Below are positions 1 through 7,953 of a stretch of DNA of 55,792 nucleotides, piece after piece. The number at the start of each line of letters is the position of its first letter. Positions within the stretch are counted from its first letter, which is position 1. Location: positions 1 through 55,792 of the forward strand of contig CAUAJB010000003.1 in assembly GCA_958429225.1 (NCBI GenBank). The letters run 5' to 3'. A program made the translations under genes and the position numbers. This DNA is from an uncultured Collinsella sp. Its GTDB lineage: Bacteria > Actinomycetota > Coriobacteriia > Coriobacteriales > Coriobacteriaceae. The notes beneath the pieces are model-generated. The model was not told the DNA's origin and ran no database searches. It saw nothing but the letters and a program-made list of their open reading frames with translations.

Positions 1-488
1 TTCCCCGAGCCGTTGGGAGCAACGAGGCCCGCCGCCGTTCCCGGGCTCAGGAAAAGCGACCCGATTGAAAGTATCGTCGTGCTTCCGTATCCCACGCTCG
101 CGTCCAGAAGCTCAAGCCCATGGTGCTTTTTCGCGGGTCCAGGCTGTTTGGGGGAACGTGTCGCAACGGCGCCGACCGCGAAAAGGACCGCGGCGTATGC
201 CAGGGCCACGGCAAGCATCGATGCGCCGCCCGAACCGGAGCCAATGAATTCTGTCGGGAAGCATCCTACGTAACCCGTTGCCTCGATAGGCGAGAACACG
301 GCCAGCGGCAGGAGCTCGAGCGCGGCATTATGCCCCAGTGCCGAATCGGACAGTAACGGGAATGCCGGGGCCGCGACAAGCAGCGCGGAGGTAAGGGGGC
401 CCGCGAGGACGCGCCTCGTTGCGGTCGATAGGACGGCGGAGCAAACGGATATCAAGGTTCCGCCCGCAAGAAGCAGGATAAGGGCGCA
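1..488 (-). pseudogene. 5'-lacking fragment of a fused ABC transporter (permease end plus start of ATPase), cut by the window edge
   Basis: Read on the minus strand, one frame is open from 488 down to position 1. It first encodes hydrophobic segments, including LAVALAYAAVLFAVGAV. A charged linker follows, then the start of an ABC ATPase domain (ELLDASVGYGSTTIL). The frame reaches APNGSG of the Walker A loop as the window ends, and the next codon begins AA, as expected for Lys. An in-frame TAG at 489-491 closes the frame upstream and there is no ATG before the last membrane segment; TTG at 455 is the only plausible start and has a poor ribosome site. About 115 residues of membrane part is too little for an ABC permease half, so I read it as a transporter that lost its 5' end. 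A genuine small gene with a TTG start cannot be excluded. Confidence 0.5.
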
Positions 489-578
489 CTACGGGCGCCC
501 GGGATTTTACGGCGCAACTCGGCGTGCCGAGTTCGTTGCCGCTGGTAGCGTGGCCGGTTAACCCGGAAGGCGGTCACG

Positions 579-627
579 GCCCGCCGTCATACGCGCCTCG
601 CGTGCCGTATGACGGCGGGCGGTTTTT
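579..627 (+). terminator. Hairpin with T-run, plus-strand terminator
   Basis: Perfect 15-bp arms lie at 579-593 and 606-620 with a 12-nt loop, followed by GGTTTTT. The T-run is on the plus strand, although both neighbouring genes (the ABC fragment and virD4) run on the minus strand. It may insulate the end of virD4 imperfectly or be left over from a lost plus-strand gene. Confidence 0.5.
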
Positions 628-649
628 GCAGGCAGGGCCGTATGACGCG

Positions 650-2608
650 TCAGAACCCGTCGGGCGCGGCGGACACCTTGCGCTTCCTGCCGCCGGACGG
701 CGACCCCTTGGGCTTTTTCGGCTTTTCCGGGATGCGCCATACCGGTGCCGGGGAGGTGTTGCGGACCTCCCCCTCGAGCGCCCGCGCGAGCAGCGCGCCC
801 TCGGCCCCCGGCGGTGTCAGGCCTAGCAGCGGCCCCAGGAACGTCTCGGTGATGTCGCGGCTGGCGAGCGCCATCGGTCCCCCCGCGTCGATCACGAGCG
901 CACCGTTCTCGCGCGCGCTCCAGGCCATGAGCTCCGACGGGGTGATCAGCGGGCGGCGCGCCACGGAGAACGACTTGCCGGACGAGGAGCTCTGCGTCCC
1001 CTTGGTGGAGCTCTCCCCGGTCGTCTTGACGCTGTAGTCGCCGAGGCGCTTGCTGATCTCCTCCGCCTCGCCGACGGACTCAACTGAGAGGACGACCTGG
1101 GTGCCGAGCAGCGCCAGCAGCGCGTCCGACTCGGCCCTGGAGTAGCCGCACCGCGCCTCGAGCAGATGGGTGTTCTGGAGCACGAAGACGACGTGCAGTC
1201 CGATGCTCCGGACCTCGGCGAGGTCGCCGAGGAGGCGGGGGATCTTGGGGATCCCGGACCCCTCGTCGATGGCGAGCAGGGTTTCCGCCGGCAGCCTGCC
1301 GCCGGACAGGCGCGCGGTCTCGCGCAGCGCCGACAGCGCCTGCGAGAAGATGCACGAGACGAGCGCGCCGCGGTCGCCGCGGTCCGTCGCGCTGGCGATG
1401 TAGAGGATGGTCGGCTTGCGCCCGACCGATGCGAGGTCGACCTCGCCGCCCCAGAGCATGCGGCTGACGTCGTCGTCGCAGAAGGACATGAGGTAGTTGC
1501 GCGCGGTGGAGACGAGGGCCTCCCCTCCGCCGCCGTTCGACGAGGCGACGAGGAGGAACTGGCGCGCCGGGTTTCCCGCCGGCAGGTCCGCGGCGAGCTC
1601 CTCCAGCGACTTCACGGCGCTCTTCCCGTCGCGGGGCTCCAGGAGCGCGAGCACGGTCGAGAGGTTCCGCGCGCCGTCGGGGATCCGATCGTCCGTAATC
1701 GCGAGCAGGCAGAGGCCGGTCAGCAGGTTGCGGCTGGCGTCCGTGAAGAACCTCTGGCCTGAGGAGAAGGCGTCGGGCACGATGGCGGACGACAGCTCGC
1801 GGAGCTCGGCCACGGCGCCGGCGGTGCCCTCGGTCCCGAGTGCCGCGATGGCGCGGTCGAGGGGGTTGAACCTCGCCGACTTGACGGGCTCGTCGAGCCG
1901 GATGGCGACGACCTCCATCCCGGTCCTCCTGGCGAGCGGCTCGGTCCATGCGCGGATCTCGGACTTCGGGTCGTGGACGATGACGGACGTCGGGATCCCG
2001 TGGGCGTTGCGGTCGATCGCCGCCGCAATTGATGGCGCCAGCGCGCGTCTGCTTTTGCCGGCTCCACTGCCCGCCCTTATGAGGCAGTGGACGGCGGGGA
2101 CCATCGCGATCCCGCCGCCGATGCAGCCGGCCGCCACGAGCCCCTCCGCGGCGGCCTTCCCGTCCCAGGGAGGGCAGCGCCTCGCGACCCTGGAGGGCCT
2201 CGACTCGAGCCAGGCGTCCCCGTGCGTGCGCGTGGGCGCGCGGTCGCCGGCGAACGTCCCGTCGTGGAGCCTCGCCCATGAACGGCCCCAAGAAACGAAT
2301 CCGAGCGCGAGGACGGAGGCCGCGACGAGGGCGAGCGCCGCGAGCAGCTCGCCCGCCTGGCCCGACGCCGCCGCGTCGGCGGCCGCCTCGAGGGGGCCGC
2401 GGAAGACGTAGGTGGGCTCGGGGCCCGGGTCGGCCGTGGGCAGCCGCAGCAGGACGGAGAGGCCCGAGATGAGGGATAGAGTCCACCACCTGGCGTAGTC
2501 CCAGGCGCCGGCGGCCGCGGCGCAGGCTATGACGGCGGCGACGCCGTGGGCCGCGAGCGTGCCGGCGAGCTCCCTATTCATGTCGCGGTTGAAGGATTTC
2601 GGTTTCAT
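650..2608 (-). CDS. VirD4/TraG-type coupling protein (T4CP)
   Basis: Probable 652-residue conjugative coupling ATPase that would carry the relaxase-DNA complex to a mating pore at the membrane. The N-terminal region has hydrophobic segments (about residues 12-45 and 85-110). Walker A is AGSGAGKS with Lys near residue 185; HDPKSE follows the pattern of this family, and Walker B ends in D448-E449. The frame stays open upstream to 3085, but ATG at 2608 is chosen: it overlaps the relaxase stop as ATGA, and the upstream extension is low-complexity and overlaps the relaxase. The overlap implies translational coupling. No other type IV secretion gene is present, so mobilization would rely on a helper element. 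GC is very high. Confidence 0.85.
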   Translation of the reverse strand: MKPKSFNRDMNRELAGTLAAHGVAAVIACAAAAGAWDYARWWTLSLISGLSVLLRLPTADPGPEPTYVFRGPLEAAADAAASGQAGELLAALALVAASVLALGFVSWGRSWARLHDGTFAGDRAPTRTHGDAWLESRPSRVARRCPPWDGKAAAEGLVAAGCIGGGIAMVPAVHCLIRAGSGAGKSRRALAPSIAAAIDRNAHGIPTSVIVHDPKSEIRAWTEPLARRTGMEVVAIRLDEPVKSARFNPLDRAIAALGTEGTAGAVAELRELSSAIVPDAFSSGQRFFTDASRNLLTGLCLLAITDDRIPDGARNLSTVLALLEPRDGKSAVKSLEELAADLPAGNPARQFLLVASSNGGGGEALVSTARNYLMSFCDDDVSRMLWGGEVDLASVGRKPTILYIASATDRGDRGALVSCIFSQALSALRETARLSGGRLPAETLLAIDEGSGIPKIPRLLGDLAEVRSIGLHVVFVLQNTHLLEARCGYSRAESDALLALLGTQVVLSVESVGEAEEISKRLGDYSVKTTGESSTKGTQSSSSGKSFSVARRPLITPSELMAWSARENGALVIDAGGPMALASRDITETFLGPLLGLTPPGAEGALLARALEGEVRNTSPAPVWRIPEKPKKPKGSPSGGRKRKVSAAPDGF

Positions 2609-3960
2609 CTCGTGATTGTCCTCTCTATCCTGTTCGCTATCTTCAGCGCGGGGACGCTCGACGGCCCGGTGCCGCCGGAGGCGAGGATCCTCAGGGTCGC
2701 GGCGATGAGCCGCAGCGCCCTCTCGCCGGCCTCGTCCCCCATGTCGCGTCCTCTGGCGTCCCGTGTGGCTTCCCTGGCGACCAGGGTCGCCATCGCGGCG
2801 GCGCGCCCGAGGGCCGGACCGGGCGACGGCGCATGCCTGAAGGCCCGGTCTGCCGTGGGACACCCCCTGAGGTCTGCCGGCTCGAGGGTCCGGCCGCGCG
2901 CGGCCTTTCGCGCGAGCTTTTCGAGGCGCGTCTTCGGGATGCAGGCCCGGGCCTCGGTGGTGAGTCCGGCTTCCCGCCGCCTCTCCGTCGCGGGGCCGGT
3001 TTGGGGCGCGGCGCGTCGTGTCGGCACCTCCTCGCGAGCCGGCGTTCTGTCTGGGACTATGACCCGCAGCGCCGCGTTCTCGCACCGGAGGCCGAGGTCG
3101 GCGGCTGCCTTGCGGACGTAGACATCCCGCGCCTCACCGGTCAGGCACTTGAGGCCGGCGCACCTCTCGACCGCTTTCCTGTGGCGCTCCAGTGCGCCGG
3201 CGAGTGCGGGGGAGTCGGACGCCGCCCGGCCGAGGGCCTCCCTCAACGCGGCGGAGGCCTCCGGGTGGAAACGCCTGAGGTGGGCGGCCTCGATCCTTCC
3301 GTTCGGCGGCAGGCCGATGTCGAGCTTTCCGCGGTCGATTCGCGCAACTGCTTCCAGGGCCGCCTTCCTCGCGAGGTCGCGCTCGATGTACGCTTCCCGC
3401 AGCAGCGGTGCCATGGCCTTCGAGGAGATCTCGAGTCTGGCCGCCTCCATCTTCCCCTTTGGCAGCAGGGAGTCCCAGTCGCCCTCGCGGTCGATCGTGA
3501 GGATGTGGACGTGGCGGCTCGTGCCGTTGATGTGCATCGCCGCGTAGAACTCCACGCGGCTCTCGGGCACGCCGGTCATCTCGGAGAAGAGCCTCGGCCA
3601 CTCGGACCGCACCAGCGCCTGCCAGGCGTCCAGGCGATCGAGGCCGGCGCCTGGGGCGATGTCGTTCGGGACCGTGACGACGGTGGTGAGCACTGCGCCG
3701 CCGTTTTGGGCGATGGCGCGCCTGGCCTCCGCCACGGGGACCGGGCCGTCCGCGCCCCAGAGGCCGCCGGTCGAGCCGGTCCTGTTCGCGGCGTAGGCGG
3801 CCAGGCCGTCCACGCCGAGCCTCCTGCCGTCCGCCTCGCTGACCTCGATGACGACGCCGCGGCGGGTGCCGGCGTATGCCGCCAGGCCCGCGGCGGACGC
3901 CCTCGCTGACGCCCCCGCGCGGACGACGGAGTGGTTGACGATGACGGGCGGGCTAGCCAT
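2605..3960 (-). CDS. Relaxase (three-His nickase), MobL/MobP-like
   Basis: A 451-residue relaxase expected to nick at oriT and stay bound to the transferred strand. The metal-binding three-His motif is H143, H150 and H152 (HINGTSRHVHI). The N-terminus with LAAYAGTRRGV resembles the YIATRPGV segment of MobL-family relaxases; this family assignment is inference. The C-terminal half is rich in Arg, Ala and Glu and looks helical. Its start overlaps the upstream ribbon-helix-helix gene by 8 bp and its stop overlaps virD4 by 4 bp, so the three are one translational unit. The usual order of accessory protein, relaxase and coupling protein supports the role. Confidence 0.85.
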   Translation of the reverse strand: MASPPVIVNHSVVRAGASARASAAGLAAYAGTRRGVVIEVSEADGRRLGVDGLAAYAANRTGSTGGLWGADGPVPVAEARRAIAQNGGAVLTTVVTVPNDIAPGAGLDRLDAWQALVRSEWPRLFSEMTGVPESRVEFYAAMHINGTSRHVHILTIDREGDWDSLLPKGKMEAARLEISSKAMAPLLREAYIERDLARKAALEAVARIDRGKLDIGLPPNGRIEAAHLRRFHPEASAALREALGRAASDSPALAGALERHRKAVERCAGLKCLTGEARDVYVRKAAADLGLRCENAALRVIVPDRTPAREEVPTRRAAPQTGPATERRREAGLTTEARACIPKTRLEKLARKAARGRTLEPADLRGCPTADRAFRHAPSPGPALGRAAAMATLVAREATRDARGRDMGDEAGERALRLIAATLRILASGGTGPSSVPALKIANRIERTITR

Positions 3961-4417
3961 CGGCGCGCTCGCGCGCGTGGAGCTTCACCTCGTCGATTCG
4001 GCCGAGCCCGGCGCGGCTGAGCTCGCCGGCCTGCGCGAGGTAGTTCTTCCAGATGTCCGCGACGGGGACCTCGTCGAGCGAGGCGTAGGAGGCCTTGAGG
4101 ACGTCGGCCGACATGAGGCCGGCCATGATGGCGGCGGTCATAGGCCGCGAGAGGACCGCGGCGATGCGGTCCTCGGCGGCGTCGAGCTTGCGCTCGATGT
4201 CGAGTGCGGCGACGTCCATCCGCGCGTCGACGACGCCGCGGATGAAATCTGCGACCTCGTTGCCGTAGAGGTCGAGCCCCTCCGTGGCGAGCGCCGAGCG
4301 CAGGAGCGAGCGGATCTCGTCGCTGACGTTGGAACCGTTGAGCTCTGCCCGCGTCTTGAGGGCGGTGTAGAGCTTTGAGTCGAGCTTCACGCTGACGTTC
4401 TTTGTTGCTGCTGTCAT
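3953..4417 (-). CDS. Ribbon-helix-helix mobilization accessory protein (MobC-like)
   Basis: A 154-residue protein whose first 45 residues (VSVKLDSKLYTALKTRAELN, then SNVSDEIRSLLRSAL) fit a ribbon-helix-helix DNA-binding domain. The rest is helical and charged. Such proteins bind oriT beside the relaxase or repress the mob operon. The frame continues upstream to 4573, but ATG at 4417 is preceded by GAGAGGA at good spacing and begins the conserved domain, so the longer start is rejected. It overlaps the relaxase start by 8 bp. The 82-bp gap upstream (4418-4499) contains 8-bp inverted arms near 4463-4490 that could belong to oriT. Confidence 0.75.
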   Translation of the reverse strand: MTAATKNVSVKLDSKLYTALKTRAELNGSNVSDEIRSLLRSALATEGLDLYGNEVADFIRGVVDARMDVAALDIERKLDAAEDRIAAVLSRPMTAAIMAGLMSADVLKASYASLDEVPVADIWKNYLAQAGELSRAGLGRIDEVKLHARERADG

Positions 4418-4499
4418 TCGATCCTCTCTTCGATGCGCGGTGATCGTCGGCCCGAAAGCAGGGGCGGACCGACCGTTGTCGATCCGCCCCGCTTGAGGC

Positions 4500-4958
4500 C
4501 TACTCGTCTTCGAGAAGGACGTTGGGATAGCCCTCGGGCGCCTGGTCTGCCGGGAGGGGAGGATAGGCGACAAGCTTGTTCACGACTCCCAACGTATCGA
4601 GGTCCAGGATGCAGTCGATACCGCGGAGGACGCTGTCCGGGGTGTAAGAGCGATCGCCGCTGCGGGCGACCCCGACGATGACCCTGGCGAGCTCGCGGGG
4701 GTCGATGCCGGGCCAGCGCCTGGCGATTTCCGCGACGATGGCGGGCGCGACGTAAGGGATATTGGGGACGGAGGAGTGGGACGCGATGACGAAGGCGCCG
4801 GGGATGCCCTCGATCTTCTCTGCGGGCTCGATAACGATGGGCTGGACGCCGAAGGTGCTCCAGCCGTCGAGCAGGCATTCGGCGTCCGAGGGGATGCGGA
4901 AGGAGTGGCCGTTGAGGGTGAGGGGCTTGTGGTTCTTATCGACACTTTTCTTGGGCAT
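4500..4958 (-). CDS. Hypothetical protein of the mobilization operon (152 aa)
   Basis: I do not recognise this protein. It is soluble, has no signal peptide or membrane segment, and ends in an acidic tail (LLEDE). GAAAGGAAA before the ATG at 4958 is a good ribosome site, and the codon bias is that of its neighbours, so it is very likely real. It lies between the ribbon-helix-helix gene and another unknown of similar size (154 aa), all on one strand. The leaders of this gene and of the mobC-like gene share the word CGCATCGAA just before the ribosome site. Confidence 0.7.
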   Translation of the reverse strand: MPKKSVDKNHKPLTLNGHSFRIPSDAECLLDGWSTFGVQPIVIEPAEKIEGIPGAFVIASHSSVPNIPYVAPAIVAEIARRWPGIDPRELARVIVGVARSGDRSYTPDSVLRGIDCILDLDTLGVVNKLVAYPPLPADQAPEGYPNVLLEDE

Positions 4959-4981
4959 GGTTTTCCTTTCGATGCGAGATG

Positions 4982-5005
4982 GCCGCCGCCCGCTCGGGCG
5001 GCGGC
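4982..5005. other. 11-bp GC-rich hairpin between two element genes
   Basis: Perfect arms at 4982-4992 and 4995-5005 separated by 2 nt lie in the 57-bp gap after the stop of the 154-aa gene. No U-run follows on the minus strand. It may act as an mRNA processing or attenuation structure, or as a protein site. Confidence 0.4.
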
Positions 5006-5015
5006 GTACGATGAG

Positions 5016-5480
5016 CTAGTCGTCGATGTCTTCGACGGTGAAGATAGGCCAAGGGGCGCGATCGGCGAGTTCAATGGGGACTGCGCCGAAGACACCGAGT
5101 TCCTGAGTAATGTTCTCGAGTCGAGCTGCGAAGCGTTTGACGAACGCGTCGTGCGTCGCGCCAGTGCCGTTGACGACATAGGCGCGAGCTGCGATCTTGA
5201 CGAGCTCGTGGTCGGGGATGCCATAGCACTCGTCGATGGCAGCGAGACAATCCACCGCGTCGGGGGCCTCGTCGGTGGGGCTAAACGCCATGAGGGTGCG
5301 GGGAACGTTCGCAATCGCGTGCTTGAACTGCAGGATCCAGGCGCTCTGGGCGTTTTCGGTGTGCTCGAGGTTGAGGACGGGGGTGTCCTGGCCGCCATGG
5401 TAGACATAGCGCTTCTTAGCGATGTCGAAGACGAGGGCCGGACCGCTGTCCGTCTGGACTACGACAGTCTGATGCCGCAT
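5016..5480 (-). CDS. Hypothetical protein of the mobilization operon (154 aa)
   Basis: Unrecognised soluble protein. The N-terminal part is beta-rich (TVVVQTDSGPALVFDI, KKRYVYHGG) and the C-terminal part is helical with an acidic end (TVEDIDD). AGGAGGT sits 4 nt before ATG at 5480, the strongest ribosome site in the element, suggesting high expression. It is the first of two similar-sized unknowns in the operon. I saw no clear sequence similarity between the two. Confidence 0.7.
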   Translation of the reverse strand: MRHQTVVVQTDSGPALVFDIAKKRYVYHGGQDTPVLNLEHTENAQSAWILQFKHAIANVPRTLMAFSPTDEAPDAVDCLAAIDECYGIPDHELVKIAARAYVVNGTGATHDAFVKRFAARLENITQELGVFGAVPIELADRAPWPIFTVEDIDD

Positions 5481-5564
5481 AAGTACCTCCTAGATGTTGG
5501 GATGTATAGAAAAGTTGCCAATGGCGAATGCCGCTGAAAGGCGGAGCCCTCGCCCTCGCGCCGG

Positions 5565-6197
5565 TCACGACCTCCTTCCCTCGCGCACTCCGGCGCTAAT
5601 CAGTTCGATGAGCTTGCGCACCTGATCGGAGTTCGATCCGGCCGCCTCCAGCGCCCTGGCGATGCTCTTGCCGGTAAAGGTCGACGCGAACAATGTCGAG
5701 CGCTTGTGGCGCCGACGATCTCCGAGCAACTCGATCAGCGCGAGTGCCTCCTCGCGCATACCGCTCGCGCCAAGATCCGCGATGACGAGCACGGGCAGAT
5801 CGCGATAGCGATCGACGGTGTGGGCCTTCGAGTTGGGGCCGTAAAGTTCGCCGCCGTTCCATGCCGTTGCAAGCTCACATGCCGAGATGAATACAGCGCG
5901 CTCGTGGGAGGCCATGGCGGCCGCCGTAGCCACCGCTGCCGCTTCGTCGGCATCGTCGTGCGCGTACCAGATCCATGCGCCGATAGAGAGGCGAGCAGCC
6001 TCCTTCTCTTTAGCGTTTCCGGTCTTTGCCGCGAAGATGGCCGAGGCGCGCTCGGCGATGAGCCTGGGAGTGTGCTCGGGAACGCGATGAGCGCGGTTGC
6101 CGGGCCCGCGCAACGCCCGCCACGCCTCGGGCGTGATGACGGTGCCGATGGCGCCGTAGTACTCCTTCGAGGCGGGCAGGCCGTCGTAGTCAATCAT
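5565..6197 (-). CDS. DnaC/IstB-like AAA+ protein with degenerate P-loop
   Basis: A 210-residue protein whose C-terminal half follows the DnaC/IstB helicase-loader pattern. VLVIADLG near residue 140 stands at the Walker B position, and STLFASTFTG stands at the sensor-I (TSN) position. In front, where a GxxxxGKT P-loop should be, the sequence is AWIWYAHDDADEAAAVATA, with no Gly-Lys-Thr. It may be a helicase-loader-like adaptor that no longer binds ATP. The frame continues upstream to 6302, but ATG at 6197 follows directly on the stop of the small HTH gene (6199-6201) and starts the conserved part. The assignment rests on pattern, not on a search. Confidence 0.5.
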   Translation of the reverse strand: MIDYDGLPASKEYYGAIGTVITPEAWRALRGPGNRAHRVPEHTPRLIAERASAIFAAKTGNAKEKEAARLSIGAWIWYAHDDADEAAAVATAAAMASHERAVFISACELATAWNGGELYGPNSKAHTVDRYRDLPVLVIADLGASGMREEALALIELLGDRRRHKRSTLFASTFTGKSIARALEAAGSNSDQVRKLIELISAGVREGRRS

Positions 6198-6198
6198 C

Positions 6199-6405
6199 CT
6201 ATTCGCCGCCTTTGCCGCGCAGAGCGCTGAGGTAGACGTCGAGATCGCGCTCATAGATGTACGTGCGGCGACAGAGGTAGATGCCCTTGCCGGTGCGGGC
6301 AATCAGCTGGCCGGCGGTGTCGGCGGTGAGGTGAAGCTTGTCAGCGACCTCGTCGCGAGTGAGAAGCGGGCCCGTCTGGATGCCAGGCGTGTCGTTGTCG
6401 TCCAT
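6199..6405 (-). CDS. Small HTH protein, excisionase/MerR-like
   Basis: A 68-residue protein with LLTRDEVADKLHLTADTAGQ, a winged-HTH pattern of the excisionase/DNA-binding-domain family, then IARTGKGIYLCRRTYIYERD as the wing and a last helix (LDVYLSAL). It is the first gene of the leftward operon, facing the divergent zinc-finger gene. It could be the directionality factor of the integrase or a repressor of the shared promoter region. Size and fold pattern fit; function is inferred. Confidence 0.65.
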   Translation of the reverse strand: MDDNDTPGIQTGPLLTRDEVADKLHLTADTAGQLIARTGKGIYLCRRTYIYERDLDVYLSALRGKGGE

Positions 6406-6521
6406 GTGTATGCCTCCTTCGGTGTATGTGTTACGGGGCGGGAGCTGCTCCGTGACTACACAATGCCGTCGGCGGGCATAAATCGAGGTATTACATCACC
6501 TATTACGGGGGTTTACCTGCG
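6406..6521. promoter_or_regulatory. Divergent promoter region of the element
   Basis: A 116-bp gap between the leftward operon and the rightward zinc-finger gene. It holds an imperfect dyad near 6428-6463 (TGTGTTACGG paired with CCGTGACTACACA) and a direct repeat TATTAC-N6-TATTAC near 6489-6506. These are candidates for operator, iteron or oriT sites. No confident -35/-10 pair can be named. Confidence 0.35.
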
Positions 6522-7952
6522 ATGATGCTTATCGATAAATTGATAAATAAGATTGAATTGCTGTTGACCGATGCCAAGGACGGTGAATCGGACTCAAAGG
6601 TTATCGATGTTGTGGAGGAGGGGGAGCCGTCTTTGCCGCCTGAAGATGAACGTCGATATTGGCCGATCATGCCGCTTGATCCCGCGACCGGTCAGGTTCA
6701 GGTCGGCTATAAGACGAAGGACGGGCTTGAATTTCACGAGAACGGTCGTCTCGTTCCGGACGTAGCGGGCGAGAGTGCAGGCGACCACATGAACTTCACT
6801 TATCGCGAAGAATCAATCGGTATGCCGAACAGGCCGTCAAGCGTTGAAACAGACGCACCGGGGGCGGACAAGGACCTTGCTTTCGGCCTGATTCGCTCCG
6901 TGGCCCTTGACGGTCTTCTGGAAGGCGTTCTGCCGTCTTGTAAATTGGAAGATTACGGAAGCGTTGATGCGATGCTGCTCGCCCTGTCAGAAGTGCCGGC
7001 ACCGGCTTGTCGCGTCGACGACGCGCCGCATCCCGGTGACAAGGCCTCCGGCGTCGACCCTCGGGAGAGGTTCGCTGCCGCGGCGCGCGTAACCGGTCCT
7101 TTGTTTGGCTTTGTGGGGAGAGTCGGCCCCTATGAAATCGACGAACCGCTTGACGCCTGGCTTTCGGTCGCCGGGGCAATGAAGATCTCTTCCCTGGCTT
7201 CATCGGTCGAGATGGGTTCGCCGTCTTCGCTGGGGGTTTTGGATCCCTATTGGCGCGTGTATTGCTTCGGCAACGTTGAGGCAAATAAAACCGCGTACGT
7301 GGTTCTCACCAACCTGCAAATCCCTAGCGATCATGAGTTTAGGGATAGCTTCGTGGGCGGGCTTGAGCGAGGTGGCAAGTGGGCGGTGATCAATGAAAGG
7401 ATTGAGCCCGGGACTGCCATGGTCGAGCGTTCGTTTGTCAGGTGGTGCAAGAACGATACATTGTCCTTTATGGAGACAGTTGGAGAAGCTGACTTTCCAG
7501 GTCCGTCTTTTGTTGCAAGGGTGCCTGGTGATACTCTCAGGGGGCTCGACGAGTCTTCCGAGCGCGTTCTCAAGACCGAGGAATCCCTTGCCTCGCATCT
7601 GGTGCAGGACATGACGGAGTGGTTCTCGCGCTGCGCGGGTTATAGGTGGAGGAGAATCCTCGAGCCCAAGCGGCAGACTCCGACGCAGATGGCTAATGGC
7701 GTCATCGATTATGGCCGCGGCTCTTCTTTCGACCTTTGCGTTCCCGATGCTGCTACGCGCCTTTGGGTCGCGCTTGCAAAGAGTTATTCGGTTGATGTCG
7801 TCAAAATATGCGAGCACTGCGGCCGGCCGTTCGCCGACACCGCAAACGGCAAATCGCGATGCTGTTCAGAGGAATGCACGAGAGCGAAGAACGCCAGGAA
7901 CAGTAGGAAGAGGGCGAACGCGAGGCGAAGCGCATCGAAAGCGAAGAGCTGA
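6522..7952 (+). CDS. Unknown protein with C-terminal zinc finger (476 aa)
   Basis: The first 120 residues are acidic and look partly disordered. The middle 250 residues have no motif I know. The C-terminus carries C430-x2-C433 (CEHCGRPF) and C447/C448 with C452 (CCSEEC), followed by a basic tail (NSRKRANARRSAS). This is a treble-clef type zinc finger like those ending CGNR and related proteins. It is the only rightward gene of the element, lies tail to tail with the integrase (1 bp apart), and its base composition is clearly lower in GC than the mob genes, suggesting separate origin. It could be a regulator or a cargo function. Confidence 0.7.
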   Translation: MMLIDKLINKIELLLTDAKDGESDSKVIDVVEEGEPSLPPEDERRYWPIMPLDPATGQVQVGYKTKDGLEFHENGRLVPDVAGESAGDHMNFTYREESIGMPNRPSSVETDAPGADKDLAFGLIRSVALDGLLEGVLPSCKLEDYGSVDAMLLALSEVPAPACRVDDAPHPGDKASGVDPRERFAAAARVTGPLFGFVGRVGPYEIDEPLDAWLSVAGAMKISSLASSVEMGSPSSLGVLDPYWRVYCFGNVEANKTAYVVLTNLQIPSDHEFRDSFVGGLERGGKWAVINERIEPGTAMVERSFVRWCKNDTLSFMETVGEADFPGPSFVARVPGDTLRGLDESSERVLKTEESLASHLVQDMTEWFSRCAGYRWRRILEPKRQTPTQMANGVIDYGRGSSFDLCVPDAATRLWVALAKSYSVDVVKICEHCGRPFADTANGKSRCCSEECTRAKNARNSRKRANARRSASKAKS

Positions 7953-7953
7953 T

